Shown here: piece by piece, positions 51,993-62,335 of the stretch | Layout of the letters: each line of letters starts with the position of its first letter | How positions within the stretch are numbered: the first letter of the stretch is position 1 | Source of the DNA: Rhynchopus sp. YZ270_cl-10 | Taxonomy: Eukaryota > Euglenozoa > Diplonemea > Diplonemida > Diplonemidae | Length of the DNA stretch: 64,000 bases | Direction of reading: 5' to 3' | Assembly (NCBI GenBank): GCA_964035575.1 | Contig: OZ037883.1 | Span: forward strand, 1,178,001-1,242,000 | Translations under genes and position numbers: made by a program | Notes under the pieces: model-generated | The model's database searches: none | What the model saw: the letters and a program-made list of their open reading frames with translations, nothing else | What the model was told of the DNA's origin: nothing

Positions 51993-52255
51993 GTCTCGAA
52001 AATCAAAACTACCTCCTTCCTCCCCCCTTCAAATCTTTTACCACAAAACCAGATAATCAACACATTTTTTAATACACATCCCCTATTCATTACTCTAGCA
52101 CACACGGTTCTATTCTTGGGACCATATTCTGCGCAAGAATTACCCCCCTATTTAGTTTCCAAACACACACACGGTCCCCTACCTCATTTTACCTCTCACC
52201 TCCTCCACCTGCCCCCACCCTACCCCACCCCATCTCTCGTAGGCGATGTAAAGGG
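51993..52255. promoter_or_regulatory. Pyrimidine-rich leader of the 52256 gene
   Basis: C/T/A-rich DNA, strongest at 52185-52240, ending in TCTCTCGTAG (AG at 52241-52242) 13 nt before the start codon. It could be a 5' UTR intron end or a trans-splice acceptor. Confidence 0.45.
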
Positions 52256-54817
52256 ATGCCAGAGAGGTTTGCTTTTGAGGATGCGGTTGATTCGTGTGCC
52301 GCTCTGCTGCGTGCAGACCCAGAGACAGACCCGGAGTGGCGGGCGCTGTTGAGCAAGGACAAGCAGATCGACCGCTTGACAGACCTTGGTCTCTATGCGG
52401 TAACACAGAAGGACATCACAGAGCTATGCGAGCCTATCAGGGACCAGCTCGAAACCGTCGCGGTGTCCACGGTACAACGTCTTTACTCCTCAAAAATCCG
52501 GCAAGCAAAACACAAAAACTTCTTTTCCCTCAAGCCCAAACACCGCGACGAAATCCTCGCCATCACCGACTCCATCCTCAACGCACATCCCTACTTCTCC
52601 TACTGGCCAGAAAAAGACAATAGGGAACTTCTCAAACTAAGCACCGTCATTTCTCTCAGAGAAGGCGATAGTCTCTTTGCCGAAGGGGAGCGCACCTTTT
52701 TCGCCATTCTGCTCTCAGGACAGATCCGGGTGGAGCGGAAGGAGAACCCCTTTTACAAAGATGGACCGTGTTTTGTTTTTTCTCCAGAAATGGCATTAGG
52801 CACGCAACCATGCCCGCATACCGTGAAGGCTTCGTCGCAGGTTGTTGCTCTCGAAGTAGAGGTAGGGAAGGTGCGAACAGCGTTAAAGTCGTTGGTAAAG
52901 CACGCTCCAGGGAGCCATGCGTATTTTCCTGACATCAGCCATTTGACAGCGAAGGAAAGAAAGCTGCGGAGCACCGCATTGTTCGCGGACTTCAGTGCGC
53001 AGGAGCTTGCACAGATTTCTTCTCACATGACGGAACACAATTACCCGGAAGGGGCGACTCTGTGCAAGATGGGTGAGATCTCTAAGAATTTGATGTTGTT
53101 CTGTGCAGGCGCCTTCATCATTGATGAGGCAGCGACTACAAAACACCACCCGGTTGGGACAGTACTGGAATCCGCAATTAATCATACCATTGCCGAAACG
53201 GAGTTCTTTTTTCGGGAGAAAATGCAGTACACCTTACGCGCGATTCGACCCTGCACTGTGTGGACCATCAGTCGTGATGTATGTTTCTTTATCATGGACG
53301 TCGATCAGCTCGAACTCTTCAAAAAGAACTGCTACCAACAGCGGGCCGTCAACGCGCTGAAGGAGCGCAACAAGAAGGGCGGTCCGTACGAAAAAAACTG
53401 GATTGACCGCTTTCAATTATCCCCTATTGTTGGCAGTGTCTGCAGTGTGGAAATCTTTCGAGAAATGCGCTTACGGGTGTACGAACCGAACCAAACCATT
53501 GCCTCTGCTGTTTCCATATGCGACAAAGTCATCCTCATCACTGGCGGCGAAAACGGTGCCTTCCTGAGAAAAGCGGGCAAACACATTATGGTTCCAGATT
53601 TCACAGTAGTCGGGGTAACCTGTGTAGCACAGCACCGCTGGCTACATCCTCTTGTGTCAAACAGTTTCTGCGATGTGTGGGAAATGCCGCGAAGTGCCTT
53701 TGTTGCAAAGCTTCGCGAACACCACGTCCTCCCTCAGGTGCTGTCCTACGTAGACAGCATACTGACAGGCCGGTTGGCACCGAGAGAGGATGAGGTGGTG
53801 TTGTTCCCCACATCGAATATGGAAAATGCGCACACCAAGCTGGTTTCTCTTCGTGCACCGATCTTTCATAAATGCTGGTTCGAAGCTATCAAACCACCCA
53901 AACCTACCCCAGAACCTATCCAAAAGAAGAGGATAGAGCAACCACAGGAAGAGGCGATTCCGGTTACCTCTGACATGCTTCTTCAGAAATTGGTGGGGAT
54001 ACGGAGTGCAGAAAGTGTTGCGCCAGCGAAGGCAGAGGTGGAGGTGGAGGAACGTCTAGTAAAGCAGGTTCCGTTGGCGATAAATAGAAATGCTGCTGTT
54101 CTTGCGCCAAAGATGAGTGGAGTGTTTGACGATGTGGGGCGCCTTGTTGTAATCGACGAGGAGGAGGAGGAGGAGGAGAGACCGCCGGTCTTTTCTGAAG
54201 TCGAATTGTCTCGGATCAGTCTGCAGAAATTCCTTGAGGCGGATATCCCATTCCGCAGGCTGCCTTCGTCGATGTTAGGCCCCGCCTCACCAATTGCTTC
54301 TCCAATAAAAATGAGGAGACCTCGGTGGAAGCGAGTTACAGCGGGGATTGCATTGTGCAAACAACGGTCCGCATTGCTTCCATGCAAACCTGTAGAGACA
54401 GAGATCGAAGCGTTTACAAAGGTTGTGAAGGAGAAGCAAAAAGAGGAAGCGTGCCGGCCTATTCGGGTGCACGCAAAGCGGCCGGATAAGCTGGGTGTGT
54501 ATCGGCATGGGGTGTTCAGATGGCATTTCATGACGCCGGAGAAGTTTCGCCCGAAGGTTGTTGTGGGAGAGGATGCGGCGAGTAGTATAGGCACACCATC
54601 CACCGCGGTGCGGCGTAGTCCCCTACGCGGAAGAACGCAGAAACGCTCATTTGCAGCATGGTTCTCAGAAGGGGCAGAAGGAGGAGGAGGAGCTGTTCCC
54701 CCCAGTCCACGTGGTGCCATATCAGCAATGCGAGCCGCAGCCTTGATGCGCTCCCCAAAACACCGGCAGAGCGGCTGTACCGGCACCCCGCTGCTGAACG
54801 TTGAATATGTAGGTTAA
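52256..54817 (+). CDS. Protein with cyclic-nucleotide-binding-like domains
   Basis: 853 residues, one exon. Three regions have the CNMP-binding beta-roll pattern: about 125-205 (LSTVISLREGDSLFAEGERT then FAILLSGQIRVE), 240-360 (FADFSAQELAQISSHM, then YPEGATLCKMGEISKNLMLF), and 385-490. The phosphate-binding cassette is degenerate: the first domain has SPEMALGTQPCPHTVKAS, keeping Glu but lacking the usual Arg, so ligand binding is doubtful. The C-terminal 350 residues are Arg/Lys/Pro-rich with an acidic run (DEEEEEEERP near 640) and probably disordered. No kinase or channel segment is present, so it may be a regulatory or scaffold subunit. Soluble; location unknown. Confidence 0.75.
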   Translation: MPERFAFEDAVDSCAALLRADPETDPEWRALLSKDKQIDRLTDLGLYAVTQKDITELCEPIRDQLETVAVSTVQRLYSSKIRQAKHKNFFSLKPKHRDEILAITDSILNAHPYFSYWPEKDNRELLKLSTVISLREGDSLFAEGERTFFAILLSGQIRVERKENPFYKDGPCFVFSPEMALGTQPCPHTVKASSQVVALEVEVGKVRTALKSLVKHAPGSHAYFPDISHLTAKERKLRSTALFADFSAQELAQISSHMTEHNYPEGATLCKMGEISKNLMLFCAGAFIIDEAATTKHHPVGTVLESAINHTIAETEFFFREKMQYTLRAIRPCTVWTISRDVCFFIMDVDQLELFKKNCYQQRAVNALKERNKKGGPYEKNWIDRFQLSPIVGSVCSVEIFREMRLRVYEPNQTIASAVSICDKVILITGGENGAFLRKAGKHIMVPDFTVVGVTCVAQHRWLHPLVSNSFCDVWEMPRSAFVAKLREHHVLPQVLSYVDSILTGRLAPREDEVVLFPTSNMENAHTKLVSLRAPIFHKCWFEAIKPPKPTPEPIQKKRIEQPQEEAIPVTSDMLLQKLVGIRSAESVAPAKAEVEVEERLVKQVPLAINRNAAVLAPKMSGVFDDVGRLVVIDEEEEEEERPPVFSEVELSRISLQKFLEADIPFRRLPSSMLGPASPIASPIKMRRPRWKRVTAGIALCKQRSALLPCKPVETEIEAFTKVVKEKQKEEACRPIRVHAKRPDKLGVYRHGVFRWHFMTPEKFRPKVVVGEDAASSIGTPSTAVRRSPLRGRTQKRSFAAWFSEGAEGGGGAVPPSPRGAISAMRAAALMRSPKHRQSGCTGTPLLNVEYVG

Positions 54818-55299
54818 ATGTAATTTGGGGGTTGAATAAAATTGTAAAAAAAAAAAATCATTACTTCCGTGATGATTTTGTGCATTGCGTTTCTGATTAG
54901 TGTTGATTATTATCCATCGGAATCAGGGTAAGCAATATCATAGGGAAAAGGGTGGTCATTTGTATGGCCAATGGTGTCGAGACTTTTTTAAATTGGGTTG
55001 CGCACCGCCCCCGTTCACACTACGGTGCGGGCAAAACCATTAGGTTTCTTTCACGCCTTCCTGTTGGCCGCAGGGGACGTTATGCTTTCAGCAGGGGACG
55101 TGGCGTGGTACAGTGGGTCCTTCAGAACCACATCAGTAATTGCTATTTTCTCTTTTGCACCCTTCGTTCGACCGTGTCCCTGAAGAGGGAGCCAGATCCC
55201 GTTTTGTCCACTTCAATTTTCTCCTCCAAAAAAAGTCTTTGTTTTTATCATCCCTTGCCCTCCTTCTCCGCTCCCCTTTACCCCCTTCAGGTCGGCGTT
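54818..55299. other. Spacer and leader of the NYN gene
   Basis: AT-rich at first, then mixed sequence with an open frame from 54952 that runs into the next gene but has no resemblance of its own. Pyrimidine-rich from 55200, ending CCCCCTTCAG (AG at 55289-55290) 9 nt before the chosen start, so the upstream frame is probably leader or intron. Confidence 0.6.
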
Positions 55300-56214
55300 A
55301 TGAGAGAACTCCGAAAAGTCGCTGTCGTCATCGATGGGGGGTTGTACTCAGGGTTTGCTGAGAAGGAGTCTGCGGGGGATGACGTTTTGCGGGACTTTTT
55401 GAGTCAAATTGAGCGCGCGACGGGGGGGCATTTGGTTCATGTGACCTACGCGGATGCAGACAGCCAGGAATACCTTACTGAGCACATAGCAGACGGCCTG
55501 CTGGACCTGCAACCTATCAATTCGCTCGCAGAAAAAACGCTGGCTCGAGAACGGAAACTCAAGGCGTTGGAGGTGTCTTTAGGGGTAAATAAATTGGACG
55601 TGATATTGTCTGGCTTTGCGAGAGTCTGGTTTCGCAGACCAGTAGCGCCTCCAGCAAGCACGCAGGGGGAATGTGGCTACGAACGCCGGAGCGGGATTGT
55701 ACAAGATATGTGCGACGTAGACGTTTGCGTACGTCTATTTGAATATGCGCATGGCCTGGTACGTTGTGCAAATGGCACGGCAGTTGAGCCAACGGACATC
55801 GTTCTCTTGGCAAAGGATTCCGATATAGCAAGGGCAGTAGAGTCAGTCCAGCGCACTGCACCAAACATTCAAGTCTGGCTTGCAGCAATGTGCGAAGGTG
55901 GTGCTAACGATCCTACTAGAGATCCCTTAGACAATATATCACGTGAGCTAGAAGCATATATCCCAAAGGCTCGACGATTTTTGCTTAAATTTGATAAGAA
56001 CGAAACAGCGCTAAAGAAAGAAAGTGACGCAAAAGAACTGCGGCAGTTCAAAAGCAAAGCGGGGAAAGGCATAGAGAAAAGCGCAGGTGGTGCAGTGATA
56101 CGTAGTCCCGTCAAACGGACCAGGCTTCTCCTACAAAAAAGGCAGCACACATCAGACGTTGCCAAGACAGTTACAAAGAGGCAAAAAATCGTGGGAAAGA
56201 AAGAAAAAGTGTAG
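55300..56214 (+). CDS. NYN-domain (PIN-like) putative ribonuclease
   Basis: 304 residues. The NYN pattern is visible: KVAVVIDGGLYSGF (Asp12) at the N-terminus, ERRSGIVQDMCDVDVCVRLF (Asp137/139 region) in the middle and DIVLLAKDSDIARAVESV (Asp172/174 region), the acidic residues that bind metal in this PIN-like fold. NYN proteins are usually RNA-cleaving or RNA-processing enzymes; the substrate here is unknown. The C-terminal 70 residues are Lys/Arg-rich (VKRTRLLLQKR, TKRQKIVGKKEKV), suitable for RNA binding or nuclear import. The chosen Met directly precedes the first beta strand and lies 9 nt after a CAG acceptor-like site; an in-frame upstream Met at 54952 is less likely. Confidence 0.75.
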   Translation: MRELRKVAVVIDGGLYSGFAEKESAGDDVLRDFLSQIERATGGHLVHVTYADADSQEYLTEHIADGLLDLQPINSLAEKTLARERKLKALEVSLGVNKLDVILSGFARVWFRRPVAPPASTQGECGYERRSGIVQDMCDVDVCVRLFEYAHGLVRCANGTAVEPTDIVLLAKDSDIARAVESVQRTAPNIQVWLAAMCEGGANDPTRDPLDNISRELEAYIPKARRFLLKFDKNETALKKESDAKELRQFKSKAGKGIEKSAGGAVIRSPVKRTRLLLQKRQHTSDVAKTVTKRQKIVGKKEKV

Positions 56215-56680
56215 GGGAAAAAAGAAATGTCAATTGCCTCATGATCTGCCACACACTTTAGGGGGGTGAGGTGTGCTTGATAGTTTCTAGCCCCTTCAGA
56301 ACCTATTTGGGGTTGTGGATAGACGAACAAAAGTCTCGTAGGTGGAGGTACCTCTGTGCACAACGAGAGGGCGACGCACGATTTCTGTCACATCCTCGCC
56401 CTTTCAAAAAAAATGCAACAAAACAACCCAGTTTTCCTTTGCCACCTTCAAAATTATACCACTCCCTCACCCCCCTTACCCCCTTGTTGTTCGTTCACAA
56501 TGTGGCATCTCCTCTCACCTGTTCATCTGTGATACTGTCTGAGGTCAAAGTTGTAACAAACCACCTTTGCAAACTGTGCACAAGATCGTCGTTCCCCCTT
56601 CACCCTCTACCTCCCCCCTCACCCCTACCCTTCACCTTCCTCTTCTCAGGTGATACTATCCTAAGGACACAACAGACACA
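56215..56680. promoter_or_regulatory. Spacer and pyrimidine-rich leader of the DnaJ gene
   Basis: From 56430 the strand is strongly C/T-rich and ends CTCTTCTCAG (AG at 56648-56649), 31 nt before the start codon. Candidate 5' UTR intron or trans-splice acceptor. No ORF supported. Confidence 0.45.
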
Positions 56681-57694
56681 ATGGTCGCCTCAGACAAACT
56701 ATACAAGCTCCTTGGAGTCAGCACTACCGCTTCCGAGGCTGAGATCAAGAAGGCCTACAAGAAGCTTGCACTGAAGTGGCATCCGGATCGCAACCCGGAC
56801 AACAAGGAGGAGGCGGAGAAGCAGTTCAAAGACGTAGCAGAGGCGTACGAAGTGCTGAGCGACAAGGAGAAGCGGCGCATCTACGACCAGGTCGGCGAAG
56901 GCTACAAAAACGCTGGGCAGGGAGGCGGTGGAGGCGGTGGGGGCTTCCCTCCGGGCGGGTTCTCCAGCGGTGGCTTCCCAGGCGGCGGTGGACAATTCCA
57001 CTTCAGCAGCAGTGGCGGGGGCGGGCAAAGCGACCCCCACAAGCTGTTCCAGCAGTTCTTTGGAAAAGGATTCCAACCTGGCAACTCCAGCTTCGACGAC
57101 GAAGACCCATTCGCAGCAATGATGGGCAACGCCTTTGGAGGGGGTGGTATGGGAGGCATGGGAGGAATGGGTGGCATGATGGGCGGAATGGGCGGAAGGG
57201 GCGGCGGTCGCCCACAAAAACCAAAGGGCGCAACAAGAGAATTTCCTTTGGAACTGAAGTTAGAAGAGTTGTATACCGGATGTGTAAAGAAGCGGAAAAT
57301 CACCAGAAAGCGGGTGCAAGGAGGCAAGCTTGCGGACGACGCAAAGGTGGTTGAGATTGACGTAAAAGCCGGGTGGAAGTCAGGAACAAAGGTAACCTTC
57401 CCTGCAGACGGTGATGAGTCCTCTACGAACACAGCGGGGGACATCGTCTTTGTGATTAAAGAGACCCCGCACGCCACACTGCGCCGTGACGGCAACGATC
57501 TCATCTTCTCGCCCTCCCTCAAAAAGGGTGAAAGCCACACCGTACCTGTCCCCCTTCTTACCGGATCCACCCTCCAAGTTCGCGTGACAGATGGCTCAGT
57601 GAGCACCCCCCTCCCTGACAAAGGCATGCCCATTCGAAAGAGCGGCAAGCCCGTAGGTCACGGTGATATTCTCATCAAACCGAAATGGGTGTGA
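56681..57694 (+). CDS. Class B DnaJ/HSP40 co-chaperone (DNAJB1/Sis1 type)
   Basis: 337 residues. J domain at 5-70 with HPD at 34-36 ([10 protein letters not shown]), which stimulates the ATPase of Hsp70. A Gly/Phe-rich region (about 80-175) includes [15 protein letters not shown]. There is no CxxCxGxG zinc finger, so class B. Two C-terminal substrate-binding domains follow (from [15 protein letters not shown] at about 190; [29 protein letters not shown] at the end). Full length for the family, single exon. Cytosolic or nuclear; no signal peptide or CaaX box. A J-less paralogue follows at 59305. Confidence 0.96.
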   Translation: MVASDKLYKLLGVSTTASEAEIKKAYKKLALKWHPDRNPDNKEEAEKQFKDVAEAYEVLSDKEKRRIYDQVGEGYKNAGQGGGGGGGGFPPGGFSSGGFPGGGGQFHFSSSGGGGQSDPHKLFQQFFGKGFQPGNSSFDDEDPFAAMMGNAFGGGGMGGMGGMGGMMGGMGGRGGGRPQKPKGATREFPLELKLEELYTGCVKKRKITRKRVQGGKLADDAKVVEIDVKAGWKSGTKVTFPADGDESSTNTAGDIVFVIKETPHATLRRDGNDLIFSPSLKKGESHTVPVPLLTGSTLQVRVTDGSVSTPLPDKGMPIRKSGKPVGHGDILIKPKWV

Positions 57695-59304
57695 ATAATG
57701 GGGTAATGGGAGGGAGGGGTTTTTTGGTTGTTGTGTTGATTTTTTTTTTTACGTCCGACTACTCCTTTCTTGGTTCTTAGAGGGGTTTCGGGGGTGGTAG
57801 AGCATTGTGATGATGGCCCAAAAAAAAAAAAAATAAAATAAAGAAAACGAAGAGTATTGTTTTACCTCGTTTTTTTTTGAAGAAGAAAAACAATAAAATT
57901 GATCTGTTATTTTTAGTTGGATTCAACCTTACAGCCAGGCGATAAGCCTGCTTTTTTTTTTTTTTTGTCTTTGGCATTTTATTACTGGTTGCCTTATTAC
58001 TGGTTGCCACTAAGATTTGCTATCTTTTTGATGTTCTTTTCTGTTGTCTTTTTTCTAACCAAATATACTTTGCGAGAGGTTGGGGGGGGGAGGGGAGATG
58101 GGGTGGAAAAGGGGAGATTTCTGTTGAAGGTGCATTTAGTGTACCTTATTATATACCTTCTATTCAGTAGAATAGATAGTATATGAAATAGTTTTCTTTG
58201 TTGTTGTTGAAAAGAAGGGTGAACTGAGATCCGATCTCCCATTTCCTCCTTTTTGTATTCCTCCCCTTTGGTACCTAGAGCTTACCCCCCCTTCCTGCCG
58301 TAAAACTTTTATTGTTTCCGGTTGAACGTAACACTTTTTTTTTTCAATAAAAAGAACAGATTTCAATGAAAAAGAAGAAAAAAAAAACGGGGATTTGGGT
58401 CATTTGTAGGGGTTTGCTGTTGTGTCTGACAATTATTTTTATTCAAAACAAAAATTAGTTTCAGTGTATTTGGGGTTTGCTGTTCGTCGTTTACCCAATA
58501 AATGGACAGTCTTCAAAGGGAACCGGTTAGAAACCCAATGTTGTAAATTGCGCGAGAAGAAAAAAAAAAACGTTTATTTATTTTATATATTGAGAAGAAG
58601 AAGAAGAAGCACGATTTTTTTTATCCTGGCTTTTTATAAAAACAATTCACAACAACAAAATTAACGAGATTTGTCACATTTTTTATTTTCAAAAAAAAAA
58701 AATCGACAGACCACAAAAAAAAGGTTTCCTCCCCCAGTACCCCTTTTTTTGCGTTCCTCAACCTATTTGCTTGGTTTTTACCTTTTGCGCTGTGACGCAT
58801 CTGCATCAGTACGTATGCTATGTGGATATGGTCCACCCACTTAACAAGCACCGCGCTTACCGTATAATGCAGTACCGTGCTTTCCTGTTCGCCTCTACTC
58901 CTATGACCAATCATCCTTGCGTTGTTCTTTCCTTTGTATCACGCGAGATCCTAAAGTGCATGAGAGAGAGTCTTTCCTCACGATGCCGGATAAACCTGAT
59001 AAACTCCACGGTTTCCCTCCCAACTCTGTGGAGGCTTTTTTAACCACCAGACCCCCGTGAGAGAACACAGTGCAGAACCTCTAAAGAGAAACAGCCTCAA
59101 GGTGAGGTTAGTTGATATGACCTTTTTTTTTGCTGGCCTCACCCGCACTGCTTTCCACATCACAGCCTTATAAAAAATGGCTGCGAAACAAATGTCACAA
59201 AACCCACCACCCTGCCTTCTCCCACCTTCCCCACCTCTCCACACCATTTTCGCCCTAAGAAAACTTCTACACTAAAGTTTTTTTCAAAAAAAAAAAGCCT
59301 CCAA
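57695..59304. other. Intergenic region between the two DnaJ-type genes
   Basis: AT-rich. At 58127-58190 lies GCATTTAGTGTACC followed by CCTTCTATTCAGTAGAATAG, the uninterrupted relative of the site where the 6.9-kb CATA element inserted (23299/30218). CTTATTACTGGTTGCC is tandemly duplicated near 57978-58010. C/T-rich DNA at 59190-59258 precedes the next gene. A frame at 58771-59043 has no family resemblance. Confidence 0.65.
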
Positions 59305-59895
59305 ATGTCCCCTGCCGCAGCCTCCACCTCGATGCACTCCCCAGGAAGCAAAGGCGTTCTGCAGGTCGAAGGAACCCTGGTAGCAACGGAGCTGGAGGAA
59401 CGTCCACGTGGGGGCGTCGTGTATGTGAAGGTCCCGGTGGGGCTGAAGGAGCTCTGCTGTGGTGGGGTGCTGAGCAGGCGGTTTGCACGGCGGAGGTTTC
59501 AGGAGGACGGGACCTTGGCAGAGGAGGTTGTGGTGATGGACCTCGTTGTCAAACCTGGGTACACTAACGGCACGAAGTTGGTGTTCCGTGGGGAGGGTGA
59601 CGAATCCCACTCATTTACCGCAGGCGACATTGTGTTTGTGCTTAGAGAGACACGCCACCCTACGCTCCAAAGGGTAGCCCCAGGCTCGCCCCACCTCGCC
59701 TTCAAGCCACTCCTCTGCCCTAGAACCGAGCAGTACATTCTCCAAACGGCCCTCCCAGACGGATCAGTAGTTCCCCTAGTGATGATCCCCGGGGTGACAA
59801 ACTATATCACCTTGGAAAATAAGGGAATGCCAGTGATGAAGAAAGGCGAGTTGTTGGGATACGGTGACCTCATCATCACGCCTCAATGGAAATAG
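59305..59895 (+). CDS. DnaJ C-terminal-domain protein lacking a J domain
   Basis: 196 residues that align with the C-terminal half of the neighbouring DnaJ: VYVKVPVGLKELCCGGVLSR matches its first beta domain, [20 protein letters not shown] matches [20 protein letters not shown], and NKGMPVMKKGELLGYGDLII matches [20 protein letters not shown]. There is no J domain or Gly/Phe region, and no upstream frame supplies one. It cannot recruit Hsp70 in the usual way; it could bind clients or form a mixed dimer with a full DnaJ. It is a tandem paralogue 1.6 kb downstream. The start ATGTCCCCTGCC follows an A tract; the Met at 59335 (MHSPGS) is an alternative. Confidence 0.85.
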   Translation: MSPAAASTSMHSPGSKGVLQVEGTLVATELEERPRGGVVYVKVPVGLKELCCGGVLSRRFARRRFQEDGTLAEEVVVMDLVVKPGYTNGTKLVFRGEGDESHSFTAGDIVFVLRETRHPTLQRVAPGSPHLAFKPLLCPRTEQYILQTALPDGSVVPLVMIPGVTNYITLENKGMPVMKKGELLGYGDLIITPQWK

Positions 59896-60680
59896 TGGAG
59901 AGAATGGGTAAAGAGGGAAATGATAGCTTTCAAAGTACGCGCACGGAATGCGGGTTTCCCTCTTGTCTCCAGTTCTCTTTGAAAAACAAATAAAATAAAC
60001 GCTGATAGTGTCGATGCTCACCTCAGTCCCCACCAGGACTGAGGTGATTGTTGGTACAATTAAAAACAACAAACAACAAAGAAAACCCCCTCCCCCCCCC
60101 AGTTCCCACAGTCTTTGAGTAAAGTTCATTTGTTAGATCGGCCGAAGCTGTTTACCATTTTTTGCACCACGCCAGCTTCACAAGGCCGAAAATATTGCGA
60201 TTGCGAGAAAGAAGGAAAGGCACTGTGCTTTCTTGGAGTGCTTGCATCCTCACCGATTCCTCTGGTGAGGTGTTCGTACTTCCCAAACTCTTCTTTGCTC
60301 CCCATTTAATTTTTTTTTTTTTATTCGTGTTTTGATTCATTGTACACAGGGTGGTGACTACACTATTCCTACACAAACACTGCCCTTTTTATGTACATAT
60401 CGGTTTTCAGTTCTGATTCAGAGGTTAAGTTGGCCTGGGTTTCCGAGGTTTTTGAAAAAAGAAAAAAACGGGACTTAGTATTTTTTTTGTTGGTCACGAA
60501 GAGCACTGAGCTCGGAAATGCAACAAGAGATGGTTTTATTGGGAAAAATTCTAGAAAAAAGCGGAAACCCCCGGAAAACCCAGATTTGGTGAAAATACAA
60601 GAAGCCAACTTAATCCCCTGCATTGATTTTAAAAAAAAATATAGCCCTTTTGGTCTCTGTCGTTACCAGGGCTATCTATA

Positions 60681-61032
60681 CACGGTGCGATAGTCAGCAC
60701 AGTGACAACCAAATGACATGTCATAATTATGACAGCCCTAGGGTCAGTAACAACGCAAAATTTGGGCCCTCTATGAACGGGGAGAGATTTTTTTACTAGC
60801 TCTCAGTAGCGTCTCACAGACTCTCACAAGGTCTCACAGCCTGTTGCGTGTCTCACGGAGACGATCATAGATGTCCCAAAAATGACTGTCGCAAAGGCCT
60901 CTCCGCAGGCAATAATTACGACAACCCTAGGGTCATTACCAACCCAAAAAATGACTGTCACAAAGGCATCTCTAATAAGGTTGATTAAATGCCATGTCAT
61001 TTGGTTGTCATTGTTCTGACTACCGCACTGTG
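60681..61032. mobile_element. MITE of the CACGGTG transposon family
   Basis: 352 bp. The left end CACGGTGCGATAGTCAG and, on the - strand, the right end CACAGTGCGGTAGTCAG match the 3.9-kb transposon at 25788-29731; both continue into TGACAACCAAATGACATG. Another MITE (60764-60877) is nested inside. No coding capacity, so it needs a transposase from a full copy. No clear target duplication. Confidence 0.85.
60764..60877. mobile_element. MITE, GGGTGATCTATGA family, nested copy
   Basis: GGGCCCTCTATGAACGGGG at the left and GACGATCATAGATGTCCC at the right, with TCTCAGTAGCGTCTCACAGA inside. It lies within the CACGGTG MITE, so it is either younger or was carried along. Confidence 0.75.
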
Positions 61033-61245
61033 GATCCTTTTTGACCCCCTCCACCCGACCCCTCAATTATAGAGCAAGAGTGCAAAAAACCTCCCTTTTT
61101 TTGAAAACGAAAACGGGGTTCGGGTTATGTGCTTTTGGTGATATTCTGTGTTTGTATGTATTACACCATTCTAAATGCTTTGTGTTCTCCTGAATGAAGA
61201 AGTATATGAAACGTAACTACATGCTATTTGTGAGAGGTATGGACA

Positions 61246-61312
61246 CTCACGTCTCACCCTTTGCATTAGCTCGACTGAGCTGCGTTTTAGCACGTTTGCA
61301 GCTACCCTTTTT
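61246..61312 (-). repeat. AGCTCGACTGAG repeat, copy 3
   Basis: On the - strand CGCAGCTCAGTCGAGCTAAT then GCAAAGGGTGAGACGTGAG, resembling the D-arm and following part of a tRNA-derived SINE. Very similar to 38688-38762. Confidence 0.5.
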
Positions 61313-61351
61313 AGAGGTTTGTGTTGAAGCACATTCATTTCCAATGAAGTG

Positions 61352-61425
61352 CTTCTCTGGGGGTTCGATGACCCCCCCGCGGAAAACCAGTGCCTTTTTG
61401 CACTGTCAAATTTTCAAGTTTTGTC
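61352..61425 (+). repeat. TTCGAT repeat, diverged copy
   Basis: GGGGGTTCGATGACCCCC is a 5-bp hairpin like a tRNA T-arm; then AGTGCCTTTTTGCACT, itself a hairpin, and GTCAAATTTTC. Confidence 0.6.
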
Positions 61426-62335
61426 CTTTTATTTTTTGCCCCTATTTATTTCACTTCTTCTTATCTTGGGGCATGTTTTATCTTTAAATTACATTTTGTG
61501 ACGATTTGTCGATACCATGATTACAGCGTTTCTAAACGCACCTCCCACCCTCACGCCAATCTCCTGCGGACGACAACTCTTCAACTTTCTTGAATTTTCA
61601 ATTTTTCTTCAAAAAAAAATTTTTTTTTTGTACAAAACCCGCTTGTCAACTTGAGAGATACGCCCGCCTGAGCCAGCTTCCATTATTTTAAAACTTTTAT
61701 TTTGCCAGGTAACAAGGTCCGAGAGGGCTTTAAGAGCATCTTACCAAAAAAAAAAAACCCCCCCCTTTTTTACGATTTGAAATTACCCACAACGTAGAGG
61801 GTTTAATTGTGCACACATTTTTGTCCCCTCCCCCGAACTGCCTTCAAAACGACGCTTTTTTTGTTAGGTACACTGTTACGAGCGGGTTGTGTTTCCATCC
61901 AAACTTTTTCCCCTCTCCACAGCGTTCCCCCCCCCCTACAAGGCGTTTAGGTGGGACAAATAGGTTCCCTTTTCTTCAAAGGGTCCTGCACAAGAAGGAT
62001 ACTTCTACACCCCATCCCCCGTCTCCCTCATTTATTTGCCTCAAAGAGGGTTTCCTCTTCCTCTTACAATCAGTTTTGATACAAACAAAAAAGATGTACT
62101 ATTTTCTCAATTTTTATTTTGTAAGAATTGACGTTCTTTTTTGCGGATCCATTGGCGCACCTAGACTTATAGGCTACGACCGTCGCCCAACTTTTATCAT
62201 ACTCACGCTATACCTTGTTCATGCTCGAACACTACATCGTCAAAATTTATGAACTCCGGCTGGGGAAACGATATCATACCTTAACAACAAACTTGCCGAA
62301 ACCCACGCAGCTGATCCTGCGCGAGAACGAATGTG

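Noticed and set aside
54952-55299. N-terminal extension of the NYN protein
   Set aside because: The extension has no resemblance, crosses a pyrimidine-AG acceptor-like site, and the domain begins right after Met at 55300.
56699-57648. - strand Pro-rich frames opposite DnaJ
   Set aside because: Antisense of the Gly-rich region of the DnaJ gene.
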